Assembly (NCBI RefSeq): GCF_000717245.1
Contig: NZ_JNYQ01000011.1
Span: 124,001 to 188,000, forward strand
Origin: Kitasatospora papulosa
Lineage (GTDB): Bacteria > Actinomycetota > Actinomycetes > Streptomycetales > Streptomycetaceae
DNA length: 64,000 nt
Reading direction: 5' to 3'
Within the stretch, counting starts at the first letter, position 1. Each line of letters begins with the position of its first letter. Below the pieces are notes generated by a model. The model did no database searches. It was not told the DNA's origin and saw only the letters and a list, made by a program, of their open reading frames with translations. Of the stretch, positions 1 through 8,031 are shown piece by piece. The position numbers were made by a program, and so were the translations under genes.

Positions 1-1
1 A

Positions 2-367
2 TGCCGCCCCACGGCCCCGCTCGACCAGGCCCTGGTGTCCACCGGCTTCAACTACGTCACGGAGGTCCGCGCCCACCAGGCCACCGTCGCCCAGCAGCTG
101 ATTCCCAGGCTGCGGGACATCCGGCGCGGCGGATCCGCGGCCATCGAGCTCTGCGACGTCGCCGCCGGCCGTCTCGACGGCTACTACGAGCGCGGACTGC
201 ACCCCTGGGACGTGGCGGCCGGCGACCTGATCGCCCGCGAGGCGGGCGCGCTCACCGGAGGCAGGCCCGGCCTCCCCGCCGACGGGAACCTCACCGTCGC
301 GGCGACCCCGGGCGTCTTCGAGCCGCTGCAGGCGCTCCTCGAGGAACTGGGAGCCTGGCACGACTGA
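2..367 (+). CDS. Inositol monophosphatase family protein, C-terminal part
   Basis: The reading frame is open from the window edge (C-R-P-T-A-P-L-D...), so the N-terminus lies outside. The visible part ends with the family's second signature, WDVAAGDLIAREAGA, whose Asp and Gly-Ala residues help bind the catalytic metals and the substrate, followed by the usual ATPGVFEPL tail. Members dephosphorylate inositol-1-phosphate or related sugar phosphates in the cytosol. The metal-binding DPLDGT motif is not in the window, so activity cannot be judged. It converges on a small minus-strand gene across a strong hairpin. Confidence 0.85.
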   Translation, partial: CRPTAPLDQALVSTGFNYVTEVRAHQATVAQQLIPRLRDIRRGGSAAIELCDVAAGRLDGYYERGLHPWDVAAGDLIAREAGALTGGRPGLPADGNLTVAATPGVFEPLQALLEELGAWHD

Positions 368-418
368 CCGACGGTCTCCCCGCGCCCGTTGAGGCCGCAG
401 GGAGACCCGGCAGATACA

Positions 419-461
419 CGAGAGGGCCCCGGGAGCCGTGACGGCTCCCGGGGCCCTCTCG
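419..461. terminator. Bidirectional terminator hairpin
   Basis: A near-perfect inverted repeat (cgagagggccccgggagcc / ggctcccggggccctctcg) with a 5-nt loop lies between the convergent monophosphatase and 57-aa genes. There is no clear U-tract, as is common for Streptomyces terminators. Confidence 0.8.
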
Positions 462-468
462 TAGCGGC

Positions 469-642
469 TCAGACGCTCGTGGCGCCGATTTCCACGCCGT
501 GTTCGGCGGCCAGGCGGTGCAGGTCGTCGAGCTCACCCTGCTCGACGTCCGCCAGGAAGTCGTCGCCTGTCTCGCGAGCCCTCGTGAGGTCGGACTCGGT
601 GGTCTTGATTCGATGCAGCAGACCTGCGGTGAAAGCGTCCAT
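469..642 (-). CDS. Small hypothetical protein, 57 aa
   Basis: The frame starts at ATG (minus strand, 642) behind a GAGGGGG-type ribosome-binding site and encodes an acidic, helix-rich 57-residue protein starting MDAFTAGLLHRIKTTESDL and ending HGVEIGATSV. Codon bias is normal for the genome and the gene runs up to the convergent terminator. I recognise no domain; the amphipathic composition suggests a soluble two-helix protein. It is too short for a 60-aa cutoff and easily missed. Function unknown. Confidence 0.7.
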   Translation of the reverse strand: MDAFTAGLLHRIKTTESDLTRARETGDDFLADVEQGELDDLHRLAAEHGVEIGATSV

Positions 643-944
643 GAAGCGCCCCCTCGTCGTGGGTCGGTGGCACGGGGGTGTGCCCGGTGGTTCCCCGCCA
701 GGGCGGCCGGGGTGCGGGTGATCACGCAGTCCCTCTGGATGCAGGACGGGCTGTGGTACGCCACATACATGGCGTGATCGCGGGTGTGAGAGCGTCCTCC
801 CCGCCGTGAACCTCTGAGAAACCTCAACTGACCGGGAAATCCGATCAATTCCCTTGAGCGACGGCCCGGTCCGCGTCGTCTTACCGCCGGTTTATGCGCG
901 TTGCGGGCAGGATGGACGCGCACAGTCGGTGCCGCTGACGTGCA

Positions 945-980
945 GCGAGCGGCCGTATCCAGGGCCGCTCGCCGTTTTTT
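945..980 (+). terminator. Hairpin with T-tract just upstream of cutR
   Basis: Perfect 10-bp stem (gcgagcggcc / ggccgctcgc, loop 955-962) followed by CG and six T residues. It looks like an intrinsic terminator for rightward transcription yet ends only 24 nt before the GTG of the next gene, so it may be an attenuator in the cutR leader or the end of a short upstream RNA. Upstream, 834-853 holds GGGAA-N10-TTCCC, a possible operator. Confidence 0.6.
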
Positions 981-1004
981 CGGGATCTAGGGAAGGACTG
1001 CGCC

Positions 1005-1658
1005 GTGCGCGTACTCGTCGTCGAGGACGAGCAGCTGCTCGCCGATGCGGTGGCCACCGGACTGCGCCGGGAGGCCATGGCCGTCGACGTCGTCTACGAC
1101 GGAGCGGCGGCCCTCGAACGCGTCGGGGTCAACGACTACGACGTCGTGGTCCTGGACCGGGATCTCCCGCTGGTCCACGGCGACGACGTCTGCCGGAAGA
1201 TCGTCGAGCTGGGCATGCCCACCCGGGTGCTCATGCTCACCGCGTCCGGCGACGTCAGCGACCGGGTCGAGGGGCTGGAGCTCGGCGCGGACGACTACCT
1301 GCCGAAGCCCTTCGCCTTCAGCGAGCTGACCGCACGGGTGCGCGCCCTGGGGCGCCGCACCACGGTCGCGCTGCCGCCCGTGCTGGAACGGGCCGGCATC
1401 AAGCTCGACCCCAACCGCCGCGAGGTCTTCCGGGACGAGCAGGAGATCCAGCTCGCCCCCAAGGAGTTCGCGGTCCTGGAGGTCCTGATGCGCAGCGAGG
1501 GCGCGGTCGTCTCGGCCGAGCAGCTGCTGGAGAAGGCGTGGGACGAGAACACCGATCCCTTCACCAACGTGGTGCGGGTGACCGTCATGACCCTGCGCCG
1601 TAAGCTCGGCGAGCCCCCCGTCATCGTCACCGTCCCCGGCTCCGGATACCGGATCTGA
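1005..1658 (+). CDS. cutR: CutR-type OmpR-family response regulator
   Basis: 217 residues, the length I recall for Streptomyces CutR. Residues 1-115 form the receiver domain with acidic pocket E7-D8 and phosphoacceptor D51 (VVVLDRDLPL), and a conserved Lys in LPKPF. The remainder is a winged-helix DNA-binding domain (PKEFAVLEVL ... RRKLG ... VPGSGYRI). GTG at 1005 begins MRVLVVEDE, the standard start. It is followed after 4 nt by its sensor kinase, so the two are co-translated. CutRS is known from S. lividans/S. coelicolor as a regulator affecting antibiotic production and secretion stress genes. Confidence 0.92.
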   Translation: MRVLVVEDEQLLADAVATGLRREAMAVDVVYDGAAALERVGVNDYDVVVLDRDLPLVHGDDVCRKIVELGMPTRVLMLTASGDVSDRVEGLELGADDYLPKPFAFSELTARVRALGRRTTVALPPVLERAGIKLDPNRREVFRDEQEIQLAPKEFAVLEVLMRSEGAVVSAEQLLEKAWDENTDPFTNVVRVTVMTLRRKLGEPPVIVTVPGSGYRI

Positions 1659-1662
1659 GGGC

Positions 1663-2907
1663 GTGATGGCAGCCTCCCCGGCGCCCATGAAGGCACCACC
1701 GAAACCGACCTGGGAACCCAAGGCGCAGGAGTCCCCGTACCCCTGGCTGCGCCCGACCATCCGGATACGGCTCACGCTGCTGTACGGCGGCATGTTCCTG
1801 ATCGCGGGCATCCTGCTGCTGTCGATCATCTACATGCTGGCCGCGCAGGCCCTGCACGACGCCGGTGGGCTGGAGTTCCAGGTCAAGGGCACGAACGTGC
1901 AGATCTCCAGCGACATGTGCCCTCAGCTGGCCTCGGCGCTGAACAACACCCAGCTCAACGAGATGATCAAGGACTGCACCGCCGCGCAGCGGCAGCACGC
2001 CCTCGACAGCCTGCTGAACAGGGCGCTCCTGGCCCTCGTGGGCCTCAGCATCATCGCCTTCGCCTTCGGCTACGCCATGGCCGGGCGCGTGCTCTCGCCC
2101 CTGGGCCGGATCACCCGCACCGCCCGCAGGGTGGCCGGGACCGACCTGACGCGGCGGATCGAGCTGGACGGGCCCGACGACGAGCTGAAGGAGCTCGCGG
2201 ACACCTTCGACGAGATGCTGGACCGGCTGGAGCGGGCCTTCACGGCCCAGCAGCGGTTCGTGGGCAACGCCTCGCACGAGCTGCGCACGCCCCTGGCGAT
2301 CAACCGCACCCTGCTGGAGGTGCATCTCTCCGACCCCGGTGCCCCGCCGGAGCTCCAGCAGCTGGGCAAGACGCTCCTGGCGACGAACGAGCGCAGCGAG
2401 CAGCTCGTGGAGGGTCTCCTCCTGCTGGCCCGCAGCGACAACCAGATCGTGGAGCGCAAGCCCGTCGATCTGGCCGAGGTCGCGGACCGCGCCATCGACC
2501 AGACCAGGTCGGAGGCCGCGGACAAGGGCGTGCGGATCCTGGGGGAGCGCGCTTCCGCCGTCGTCCAGGGCAATGGAGTCCTCCTGGAGCGCATCGCGCT
2601 CAACCTCGTGCAGAACGCCGTGCGCTACAACGTGGCGGAGGACGGCTGGGTGGAGGTGACCACCGAGCTCCAGCACGGACAGGCGCTCCTGGTGGTGTCC
2701 AACACCGGGCCCGTCGTGCCGGCGTACGAGATCGACAACCTCTTCGAGCCGTTCAGGAGGCTGCGGACCGAGCGCACCGGCAGTGACAAGGGCGTGGGGC
2801 TCGGCCTGTCGATCGCGCGATCCGTCGCGCGGGCGCACGGAGGCCGTATCATCGCGGAGCCTCGTGAGGGTGGTGGTCTCGTGATGCGTGTCACCCTGCC
2901 GGTCTGA
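1663..2907 (+). CDS. cutS: CutS-type sensor histidine kinase
   Basis: 414 residues. Two membrane segments (about 36-60 and 120-141) flank a short outside domain of roughly 60 residues holding exactly two cysteines, C86 and C105. HAMP follows, then HisKA with H205 in NASHELRTPLAI and an HATPase with NLVQNAVRYN and GVGLGLSIA. GTG 1663 and ATG 1666 are both usable starts. The paired cysteines fit the idea that CutS reads extracytoplasmic redox or disulfide state and passes phosphate to CutR; that sensing role is from literature on the family, not shown here. Confidence 0.92.
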   Translation: MMAASPAPMKAPPKPTWEPKAQESPYPWLRPTIRIRLTLLYGGMFLIAGILLLSIIYMLAAQALHDAGGLEFQVKGTNVQISSDMCPQLASALNNTQLNEMIKDCTAAQRQHALDSLLNRALLALVGLSIIAFAFGYAMAGRVLSPLGRITRTARRVAGTDLTRRIELDGPDDELKELADTFDEMLDRLERAFTAQQRFVGNASHELRTPLAINRTLLEVHLSDPGAPPELQQLGKTLLATNERSEQLVEGLLLLARSDNQIVERKPVDLAEVADRAIDQTRSEAADKGVRILGERASAVVQGNGVLLERIALNLVQNAVRYNVAEDGWVEVTTELQHGQALLVVSNTGPVVPAYEIDNLFEPFRRLRTERTGSDKGVGLGLSIARSVARAHGGRIIAEPREGGGLVMRVTLPV

Positions 2908-3311
2908 GAGGCTTCACGGCGTGAGGTCGCATTGGATCGCTCTGTTCGCTTTGGGCGGAATTTTTGAACCCTGTTTCCGTTCTGTCCCTGTGTGATCGAT
3001 CACAGAAGCGGTTTTTCGCCTCTCTACTCTCCGTGAGCACATCTCCGCACGAAAGCCTGGAAACATCCGGGTTTTCGGGGGGCGATATCACGGGAAGTAC
3101 ACGGGGTGGCGCCCGTGAACTGCAGTAATGGGACCGTGTACGGTCCCCATCGCCACCCAAGCTGATCGCTCACGAGAGATCCGGTTGGGTGTCGATTGAG
3201 TAACAGACCTTGATGTGAGGCAAAATCTCCGCCTCAGGTCGGGCACAAGTCCGGCCTCTCACGCGTTACGTGCGCTGAGACACCGCAGACACCCATGAGG
3301 GGGAGAGCGAC
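2908..3311. promoter_or_regulatory. 404-nt intergenic region rich in inverted repeats
   Basis: No gene seen. It carries a perfect 14-bp palindrome TGTGATCGATCACA (2991-3004), a hairpin GGGACCG-TGTA-CGGTCCC (3130-3147), CACCCAA/TTGGGTG (3154-3160, 3185-3191) and TGAGGC-N9-GCCTCA (3216-3236), all ahead of the DUF4193 gene. The 14-mer resembles paired half-sites of TGTGA/AGTGA type used by several actinobacterial regulators, but I cannot assign the protein. Confidence 0.45.
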
Positions 3312-3608
3312 ATGGCAACGGATTACGACACCCCACGGAAGACCGACGACGACGTCGATCAGGACAGCCTCGAAGAGCTCAAGGCTCGTCGGAGCGACAA
3401 GACGGCATCCGCCGTCGACGTGGACGAGTTCGACGCGGCAGAGGGACTTGAGCTGCCCGGCGCGGACCTTTCGAACGAAGAGCTCGCCGTGCGGGTCCTG
3501 CCCAAGCAGGCCGACGAGTTCACCTGCATGAGCTGCTTCCTGGTGCACCACCGCAGCCAGCTGGCGCGCGAGAAGAACGGCCAGCCCATCTGCCGCGACT
3601 GCGACTGA
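3312..3608 (+). CDS. DUF4193 family small zinc-ribbon protein
   Basis: 98 residues. An acidic, low-complexity N-terminal half (many D/E, residues 11-60) is followed by a compact C-terminal zinc ribbon with CxxC pairs C72/C75 (CMSC) and C94/C97 (CRDC) and the family sequence VLPKQADEFTC. ATG at 3312 follows GGGGGAGAGCG. DUF4193 proteins are conserved across actinobacteria and have no settled function. The four cysteines suggest one structural zinc. It probably forms an operon with the next gene, 12 nt downstream. Confidence 0.85.
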   Translation: MATDYDTPRKTDDDVDQDSLEELKARRSDKTASAVDVDEFDAAEGLELPGADLSNEELAVRVLPKQADEFTCMSCFLVHHRSQLAREKNGQPICRDCD

Positions 3609-3620
3609 GGCAGGCCGGCC

Positions 3621-4565
3621 GTGGCAGGCGACACACCGTTCCGGAAGCGGCGCTTGCGGCGCACGAAGTCGTCGGAGGCACATCAGGGCGGCGCGGGCCC
3701 GGCGAAGGGCGAGAGCCCCACAGCCGAGCACCGGACCGCCCTGCCCGCCTCTCCCGGCAGTACACCTGACGACGAGCGGGGCCTGACGGCCTCGCTCGAA
3801 GCGGTACGGGCGGCCGATGTGCCACCCGGGCAGGAAGGGCACTCCGGAGCCTCCGGACGCCTTCACGGCCTGAGACGAGGCGTCGCCAGAAGCAGGCGGG
3901 GCGCCGTGGCCGCCGTGGGCGCGGTGGCCGACAGGATCATCGACATCGCCCCGCGAGTCCCGGTGCGGGACCTCGCCACCCTGCGCGGACAGTTCCCCGG
4001 GCTCGGCCCCGAAGAGCTCGCCGACAAGCTTGTCGCGGGCGCCTGCAACGCCACGGCGACCGTCGGCGCGGGTATCGGTGCCGCGGCGATGATGCCCGTC
4101 CCACCCGCCATGCTCGCCGAGCTGGCGGCGGAGATCACCGGAGTGGCCACCGTCGAGCTGAAGCTCGTCGCCGAACTCCACGAGGTCTACGGCCAACGTC
4201 CCCGGGGCAACCTCGGCCAGCGCAGCACCGCGTACCTGACGTCCTGGACGGAGGAGCGCGGCATCGACGTCTCCCGCCCCACCACGCTCAACGCGGCGCT
4301 GGGCGGACAGATGAAGCGCGAACTGCGCCAGCAGATCATGAAGCGCACCGCGCGCGACCTGCCGAACCTCATCCCCTTCATGATCGGCGCGGCCGTCGGC
4401 GCGATGATGAACCGCCGGGACACGAGAAAGCTCGCCGACCGGGTCAGGAACGACCTGCGGCGCCAGCAGATCCCCTGGGACCGTCTGCCGGAACTCCCCC
4501 CGCTGGAACAGCCCGCGAAGCCCCCCGAGGAACTCCCCGAAGGGCTCGACGACGCCGGCCGCTGA
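3621..4565 (+). CDS. Conserved hypothetical protein, possibly EcsC-like
   Basis: 314 residues from GTG 3621. Residues 1-80 are basic and Ser/Thr/Gly-rich, then a helical region contains glycine/alanine-rich hydrophobic stretches (GAGIGAAAMMPVPPAMLAELA and NLIPFMIGAAVGAMMN) typical of EcsC-like membrane-associated proteins. The C-terminus is proline-rich. No catalytic motif is visible. It is conserved next to DUF4193 genes in Streptomyces as far as I recall. The EcsC label is tentative. Confidence 0.6.
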   Translation: MAGDTPFRKRRLRRTKSSEAHQGGAGPAKGESPTAEHRTALPASPGSTPDDERGLTASLEAVRAADVPPGQEGHSGASGRLHGLRRGVARSRRGAVAAVGAVADRIIDIAPRVPVRDLATLRGQFPGLGPEELADKLVAGACNATATVGAGIGAAAMMPVPPAMLAELAAEITGVATVELKLVAELHEVYGQRPRGNLGQRSTAYLTSWTEERGIDVSRPTTLNAALGGQMKRELRQQIMKRTARDLPNLIPFMIGAAVGAMMNRRDTRKLADRVRNDLRRQQIPWDRLPELPPLEQPAKPPEELPEGLDDAGR

Positions 4566-4577
4566 CCCCCGGTCGTG

Positions 4578-5033
4578 TCAGGCGGCCACCGGTGCGAGGG
4601 CCGCCACCAGTGCCTGCGGCTCGCGGGTCGACAGGTAGACGTACGGTGTCGGGTCCTGCGGGTCCGTGACCTTCACCCGTACCGCGGTCGGGATGTAGCT
4701 GCGCAGCAGCATGAAGGCCCGCGGGTCCGCCTTGTACGAGCGCCAGGCGCGCGCCTCCTCCCCGTCCAGCACCTCGGCGTCGCCGAGCGCCTCCAGGGGG
4801 ATCCGGGCATCGCCCGCGACCAGGGCGCCCGCCACCACACGGATGCGGGCCGAGCCGTACGAACTGACGGCCACGCACGCGGCGGCCGTGCCGGCCACCA
4901 GGCCGCCGAGCATGGGCAGGGCGCCGAGCGGCAGGAACACCAGCGCGCACGCGACGCCGATCCCGAAGGCGATGAGCCACCACGAGCGGGGCGCTGTGAG
5001 ACGTTCGTCGAAGGGCGGTGCGGAAGGCTGCAT
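4578..5033 (-). CDS. DUF3093 family membrane protein
   Basis: 151 residues with a short N-tail (PPFDERLTAPRSWW), two adjacent membrane helices (about 18-36 and 40-57) and a C-terminal soluble domain containing ARAWRSYKADPRAFMLLRSYIPTAVRV and a YVYLSTREP strand, the diagnostic DUF3093 pattern. The soluble part looks like a PH-like fold. Function unknown. It is transcribed divergently from the thioesterase and ends 12 nt from the convergent upstream gene. Confidence 0.85.
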   Translation of the reverse strand: MQPSAPPFDERLTAPRSWWLIAFGIGVACALVFLPLGALPMLGGLVAGTAAACVAVSSYGSARIRVVAGALVAGDARIPLEALGDAEVLDGEEARAWRSYKADPRAFMLLRSYIPTAVRVKVTDPQDPTPYVYLSTREPQALVAALAPVAA

Positions 5034-5091
5034 GGGAGCAAGCTTGGCACGGCGCGCCCCGCGGCCGGCCGCGCGGGTAAGGTCTGCGGCT

Positions 5092-5676
5092 GTGAGTGGA
5101 ACATCTGCACGTCTGACACCCCCGGCCGACGCGGTGAAGCCTGTCCGCCATCCTGACGCACCCGCGCCCGGGGAGCTTCTCGGCTCCCACTACGAACACT
5201 GTTTCGGCTGTGGTGGCGGCCAGCCGCACGGACTGCATCTCCAGGCGACCGCCGGGGAGGGCGTGAACGTCACCGCCGAGTTCACCGTGAAGCCCGCCCA
5301 CCAGGGCGCTCCGGGACTCGCGCACGGCGGTGTCCTGGCCACGGCGATGGACGAGGCGCTCGGCGCGCTGAGCTGGCTGCTGCGGGTCATCGCGGTGACC
5401 GGGCGGCTGGAGACCGACTACGTCCTGCCGGTCCCGGTGGACACGGTGCTCTTCCTGGAGGCCGAGGTCACCGCGGTCCACGGCAGGAAGATCTACTGCC
5501 GGGCCACGGGTCGGACCGGCGGCGCCGAAGGGCCCGTCGCGGTCCGTGCGGAAGCCCTCTTCATCGAGGTCAAGGTGGAACACTTCATCGACAACGGACG
5601 GCCGGAGGAGATCCAGGCCGCCATGTCCGACCCGGACCAGATCCGGCGTGCCCGCGCCTTCGAGGTGAACCCCTGA
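5092..5676 (+). CDS. PaaI-family hotdog-fold thioesterase
   Basis: 194 residues from GTG 5092; the open frame extends further upstream but through the divergent gene, so I take this start. The hotdog domain (about 45-170) has CFGCGGGQPHGLHL near its start, the motif PAHQGAPGLAHGGVLATAMDEA with the Asn/Asp-Gly-His core around AHGGVLA, and LETDYVLPVPVDT. Such enzymes hydrolyse acyl-CoA thioesters. Its stop overlaps the dut start by one base, indicating translational coupling, although no metabolic link is obvious. Confidence 0.85.
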   Translation: MSGTSARLTPPADAVKPVRHPDAPAPGELLGSHYEHCFGCGGGQPHGLHLQATAGEGVNVTAEFTVKPAHQGAPGLAHGGVLATAMDEALGALSWLLRVIAVTGRLETDYVLPVPVDTVLFLEAEVTAVHGRKIYCRATGRTGGAEGPVAVRAEALFIEVKVEHFIDNGRPEEIQAAMSDPDQIRRARAFEVNP

Positions 5677-6203
5677 TGCGCCACCCCGTCGACGTACTCA
5701 TCCGCCGGGTCGACCCGGACGTGCCGATCCCCGGCTACGGACACCCCGGTGACGCCGGTGCCGACCTGGTCACCACCGAGGCCGCGGAGCTGGCCCCGGG
5801 CGAACGGGCGGTGCTCCCCACCGGGGTGTCGATCGCCCTGCCCGACGGGTACGCCGCCTTCGTGCACCCCCGCTCCGGCCTCGCCGCCCGCTGCGGAGTG
5901 GCCCTCGTGAACGCCCCAGGGACGGTCGATGCCGGGTACCGTGGGGAGATCAAGGTCATCGTGGTCAATCTCGATCCACGCGAGACCGTGAGGTTCGAAC
6001 GGTTCGACCGGATTGCCCAACTGGTCGTCCAGCAGGTCGAGAAGGTGCGCTTCCACGAGGTGACGGAACTCCCCGGCTCGGCGCGGGCCGAGGGGGGCTT
6101 CGGATCCACCGGCGGCCACGCCGCGGTGGACGGTGTCACGGGCGGTAACACCCAGGGTGGGAACAGCTACGCTTCGGTCGTATCCGACCGGGAAGGACGT
6201 TGA
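5676..6203 (+). CDS. dut: dUTP diphosphatase
   Basis: 175 residues with all trimeric dUTPase motifs: PGDAGADLVT (motif 1), HPRSGLA (motif 2), NAPGTVDAGYRGEI (motif 3, with the catalytic Asp in VDAGY), RIAQLVV (motif 4) and RAEGGFGSTGGH (motif 5, the flexible tail that closes the active site). It hydrolyses dUTP to dUMP, keeping uracil out of DNA and feeding thymidylate synthesis. TGATG overlap with the upstream gene; the next gene starts 1 nt after its stop. Confidence 0.95.
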   Translation: MRHPVDVLIRRVDPDVPIPGYGHPGDAGADLVTTEAAELAPGERAVLPTGVSIALPDGYAAFVHPRSGLAARCGVALVNAPGTVDAGYRGEIKVIVVNLDPRETVRFERFDRIAQLVVQQVEKVRFHEVTELPGSARAEGGFGSTGGHAAVDGVTGGNTQGGNSYASVVSDREGR

Positions 6204-6204
6204 C

Positions 6205-6975
6205 GTGTTCGGACGTCGCAAGAACAGTGGTTCCGCCGAGGACACGGCGGACGAAGCGCGCGAGGCCGAGCAGGTCGCCGACGAGCTCGACGGCACAGGG
6301 GCCGAGAACGGCTCGCGCCGCACGAACCTCCCTCCGGCCCCCCGCCCCGACGGGCCGTGGGACATCTCCGAGGTCTCGAAGCCCGGCGAGGGCCGGGTGG
6401 ACCTGGGCGGCATCTTCGTGCCCGGCGTCGAGGGCATGGAGCTGCGCGTGGAGGTCGCCGGTGACGCGATCGTCGCGGCCACCGTCGTGCTGCGCGACAG
6501 CGCGGTCCAGCTGCAGGCCTTCGCAGCCCCCAAGAAGGAGGGCATCTGGGGCGAGGTGCGCGAGGAGATCGCCTCGGGCATCACCCAGCAGGGCGGGGTC
6601 ATCGACGAGGTCGAGGGCCCGCTGGGCTGGGAACTGCGCGCCCAGGTCCCCGTACAGCTCCCGGACGGCAAGAACGGCGTACAGCTGGTGCGCTTCATCG
6701 GTGTCGACGGGCCGCGCTGGTTCCTGCGCGGTGTGATCTCCGGCCAGGGCGCGGTGCAGCCCGATGCCGCCGGGCTGCTGGAGACGATCTTCCGGGACAC
6801 CGTCGTCGTCCGTGGTGACGGCCCGATGGCTCCGCGTGACCCCATCGTCCTCAAGCTGCCCGACGACGCCCAGATGGTGCCCGAGGGCGTGCAGCAGGAG
6901 GACCAGGAGAGCTCGAAGTTCTCCGGTGGCATGGGCCAGCTCCAGCGCGGGCCCGAGATCACCGAGGTGCGCTGA
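6205..6975 (+). CDS. DUF3710 domain-containing protein
   Basis: 256 residues from GTG 6205 behind GGAAGGA, giving MFGRRKNSGSAEDT. The N-terminal 50 residues are acidic and probably disordered; the DUF3710 core follows (GPWDISEV, VDLGGIFVPG, VQLQAFAAPKKEGIWGEVREEI, GVDGPRWFLRGVISG). It is an actinobacterial family of unknown function that regularly sits beside dut, as here, with a 1-nt gap implying co-translation. A longer upstream open frame is just dut in another frame. Confidence 0.88.
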   Translation: MFGRRKNSGSAEDTADEAREAEQVADELDGTGAENGSRRTNLPPAPRPDGPWDISEVSKPGEGRVDLGGIFVPGVEGMELRVEVAGDAIVAATVVLRDSAVQLQAFAAPKKEGIWGEVREEIASGITQQGGVIDEVEGPLGWELRAQVPVQLPDGKNGVQLVRFIGVDGPRWFLRGVISGQGAVQPDAAGLLETIFRDTVVVRGDGPMAPRDPIVLKLPDDAQMVPEGVQQEDQESSKFSGGMGQLQRGPEITEVR

Positions 6976-6996
6976 CCGCGCCCCGGTCCGTTCCGG

Positions 6997-7036
6997 CCGG
7001 TGGGCCGCGCCCCGGGGAGGGGGCGCGGCCCACCGG
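6997..7036. terminator. Strong terminator hairpin
   Basis: Perfect 17-bp stem (ccggtgggccgcgcccc and its complement) with a 6-nt loop, followed by CCTTTCC. It closes the thioesterase-dut-DUF3710 operon. Confidence 0.85.
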
Positions 7037-7126
7037 CCTTTCCATTGCCTCACCGGGTGCCGTACACACATACTGGCCGCTGCCTAGGGAGCGGTACGCA
7101 CGGCCGCGTACGCACGGGGGAGAGCG

Positions 7127-7861
7127 ATGACACGGAGCACCGAAGGACAGAGCGGCACGGTCCTGGCCGGGAGTCCGGCCGACGGCCCCATGGTGCGTGT
7201 CGAGGACCTGCGGCGTTCGTACGGCACCGGTGCCGCGGCCGTGCACGCCCTGCGAGGGGTCTCCTTCGAGGTCCCCCGCGGGGAACTCGTGGCGCTCAAG
7301 GGCCGCTCGGGATCGGGCAAGACCACCCTGCTCAATCTCGTCGGCGGCCTTGACGCACCGGACGGCGGCCGGATCACCGTCGGCGGCACCGACCTCGCCG
7401 GGCTCGACGAGGACGGCCTGCTGGAGCTGCGCAGGGACCGGATCGGCTTCATCTTCCAGTCGTTCGGGCTGATCCCGATCCTGACCGCGGCGGAGAACGT
7501 CGGTGTGCCCATGCGGCTGCGGAAGACCGATCCGCACGAGCGTGAGGAACGGGTGGCACTGCTGCTCTCGCTGGTGGGCCTCGGCGACCACACCCGGCAG
7601 CGCCCCGGGGAGCTGTCCGGCGGCCAGCAGCAGCGCGTCGCCATCGCCCGCGCACTCGCCAACAGGCCCGCCTTCCTGATCGCCGACGAGCCCACCGGGC
7701 AGCTCGACGCGGAGACGGGCCTCGCGGTCATGCAACTCCTGCGGGCCGTCGTACGCAGTGAGGGCGTCACCGTCCTCGTCGCCACCCACGACCCCCAGCT
7801 GCTGAGCTTCGCCGACCGGGTCCTGGAGCTCAGCGACGGGCACATCGTCGAGCACGTGTAG
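7127..7861 (+). CDS. Orphan ABC transporter ATP-binding protein (LolD/MacB type)
   Basis: 244 residues with Walker A at 59-66 (GRSGSGKTTLL), signature LSGGQQQRVAIARAL, Walker B FLIADEPTGQLD and the switch His in VATHD. The sequence class is the MacB/FtsE/LolD group, whose partners are MacB-type permeases that drive mechanotransmission or lipoprotein/peptide export. No permease is encoded beside it: upstream is a terminator and downstream is kdpD. It therefore works with a permease encoded elsewhere or is a remnant. Confidence 0.85.
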   Translation: MTRSTEGQSGTVLAGSPADGPMVRVEDLRRSYGTGAAAVHALRGVSFEVPRGELVALKGRSGSGKTTLLNLVGGLDAPDGGRITVGGTDLAGLDEDGLLELRRDRIGFIFQSFGLIPILTAAENVGVPMRLRKTDPHEREERVALLLSLVGLGDHTRQRPGELSGGQQQRVAIARALANRPAFLIADEPTGQLDAETGLAVMQLLRAVVRSEGVTVLVATHDPQLLSFADRVLELSDGHIVEHV

Positions 7862-8031
7862 CCGGGGGACCGGGGCTGTGACCTCGGTCCCGCCCCGGGG
7901 GCCGCCGCATCAGAATCCCGTCAAGACGTTCCCCGCGTCCGGCCCTGACCCCATATGCCGGATTTCCGCGAGGTAGCTTCGACATCGGCTCCCGTGTCGG
8001 CGGCAGCCGGTACAGAGAAGACAATGGGGCC

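Noticed and set aside
2991..3004. Crp/FNR-type site
   Set aside because: TGTGATCGATCACA has half-sites too close together for the usual TGTGA-N6-TCACA spacing.
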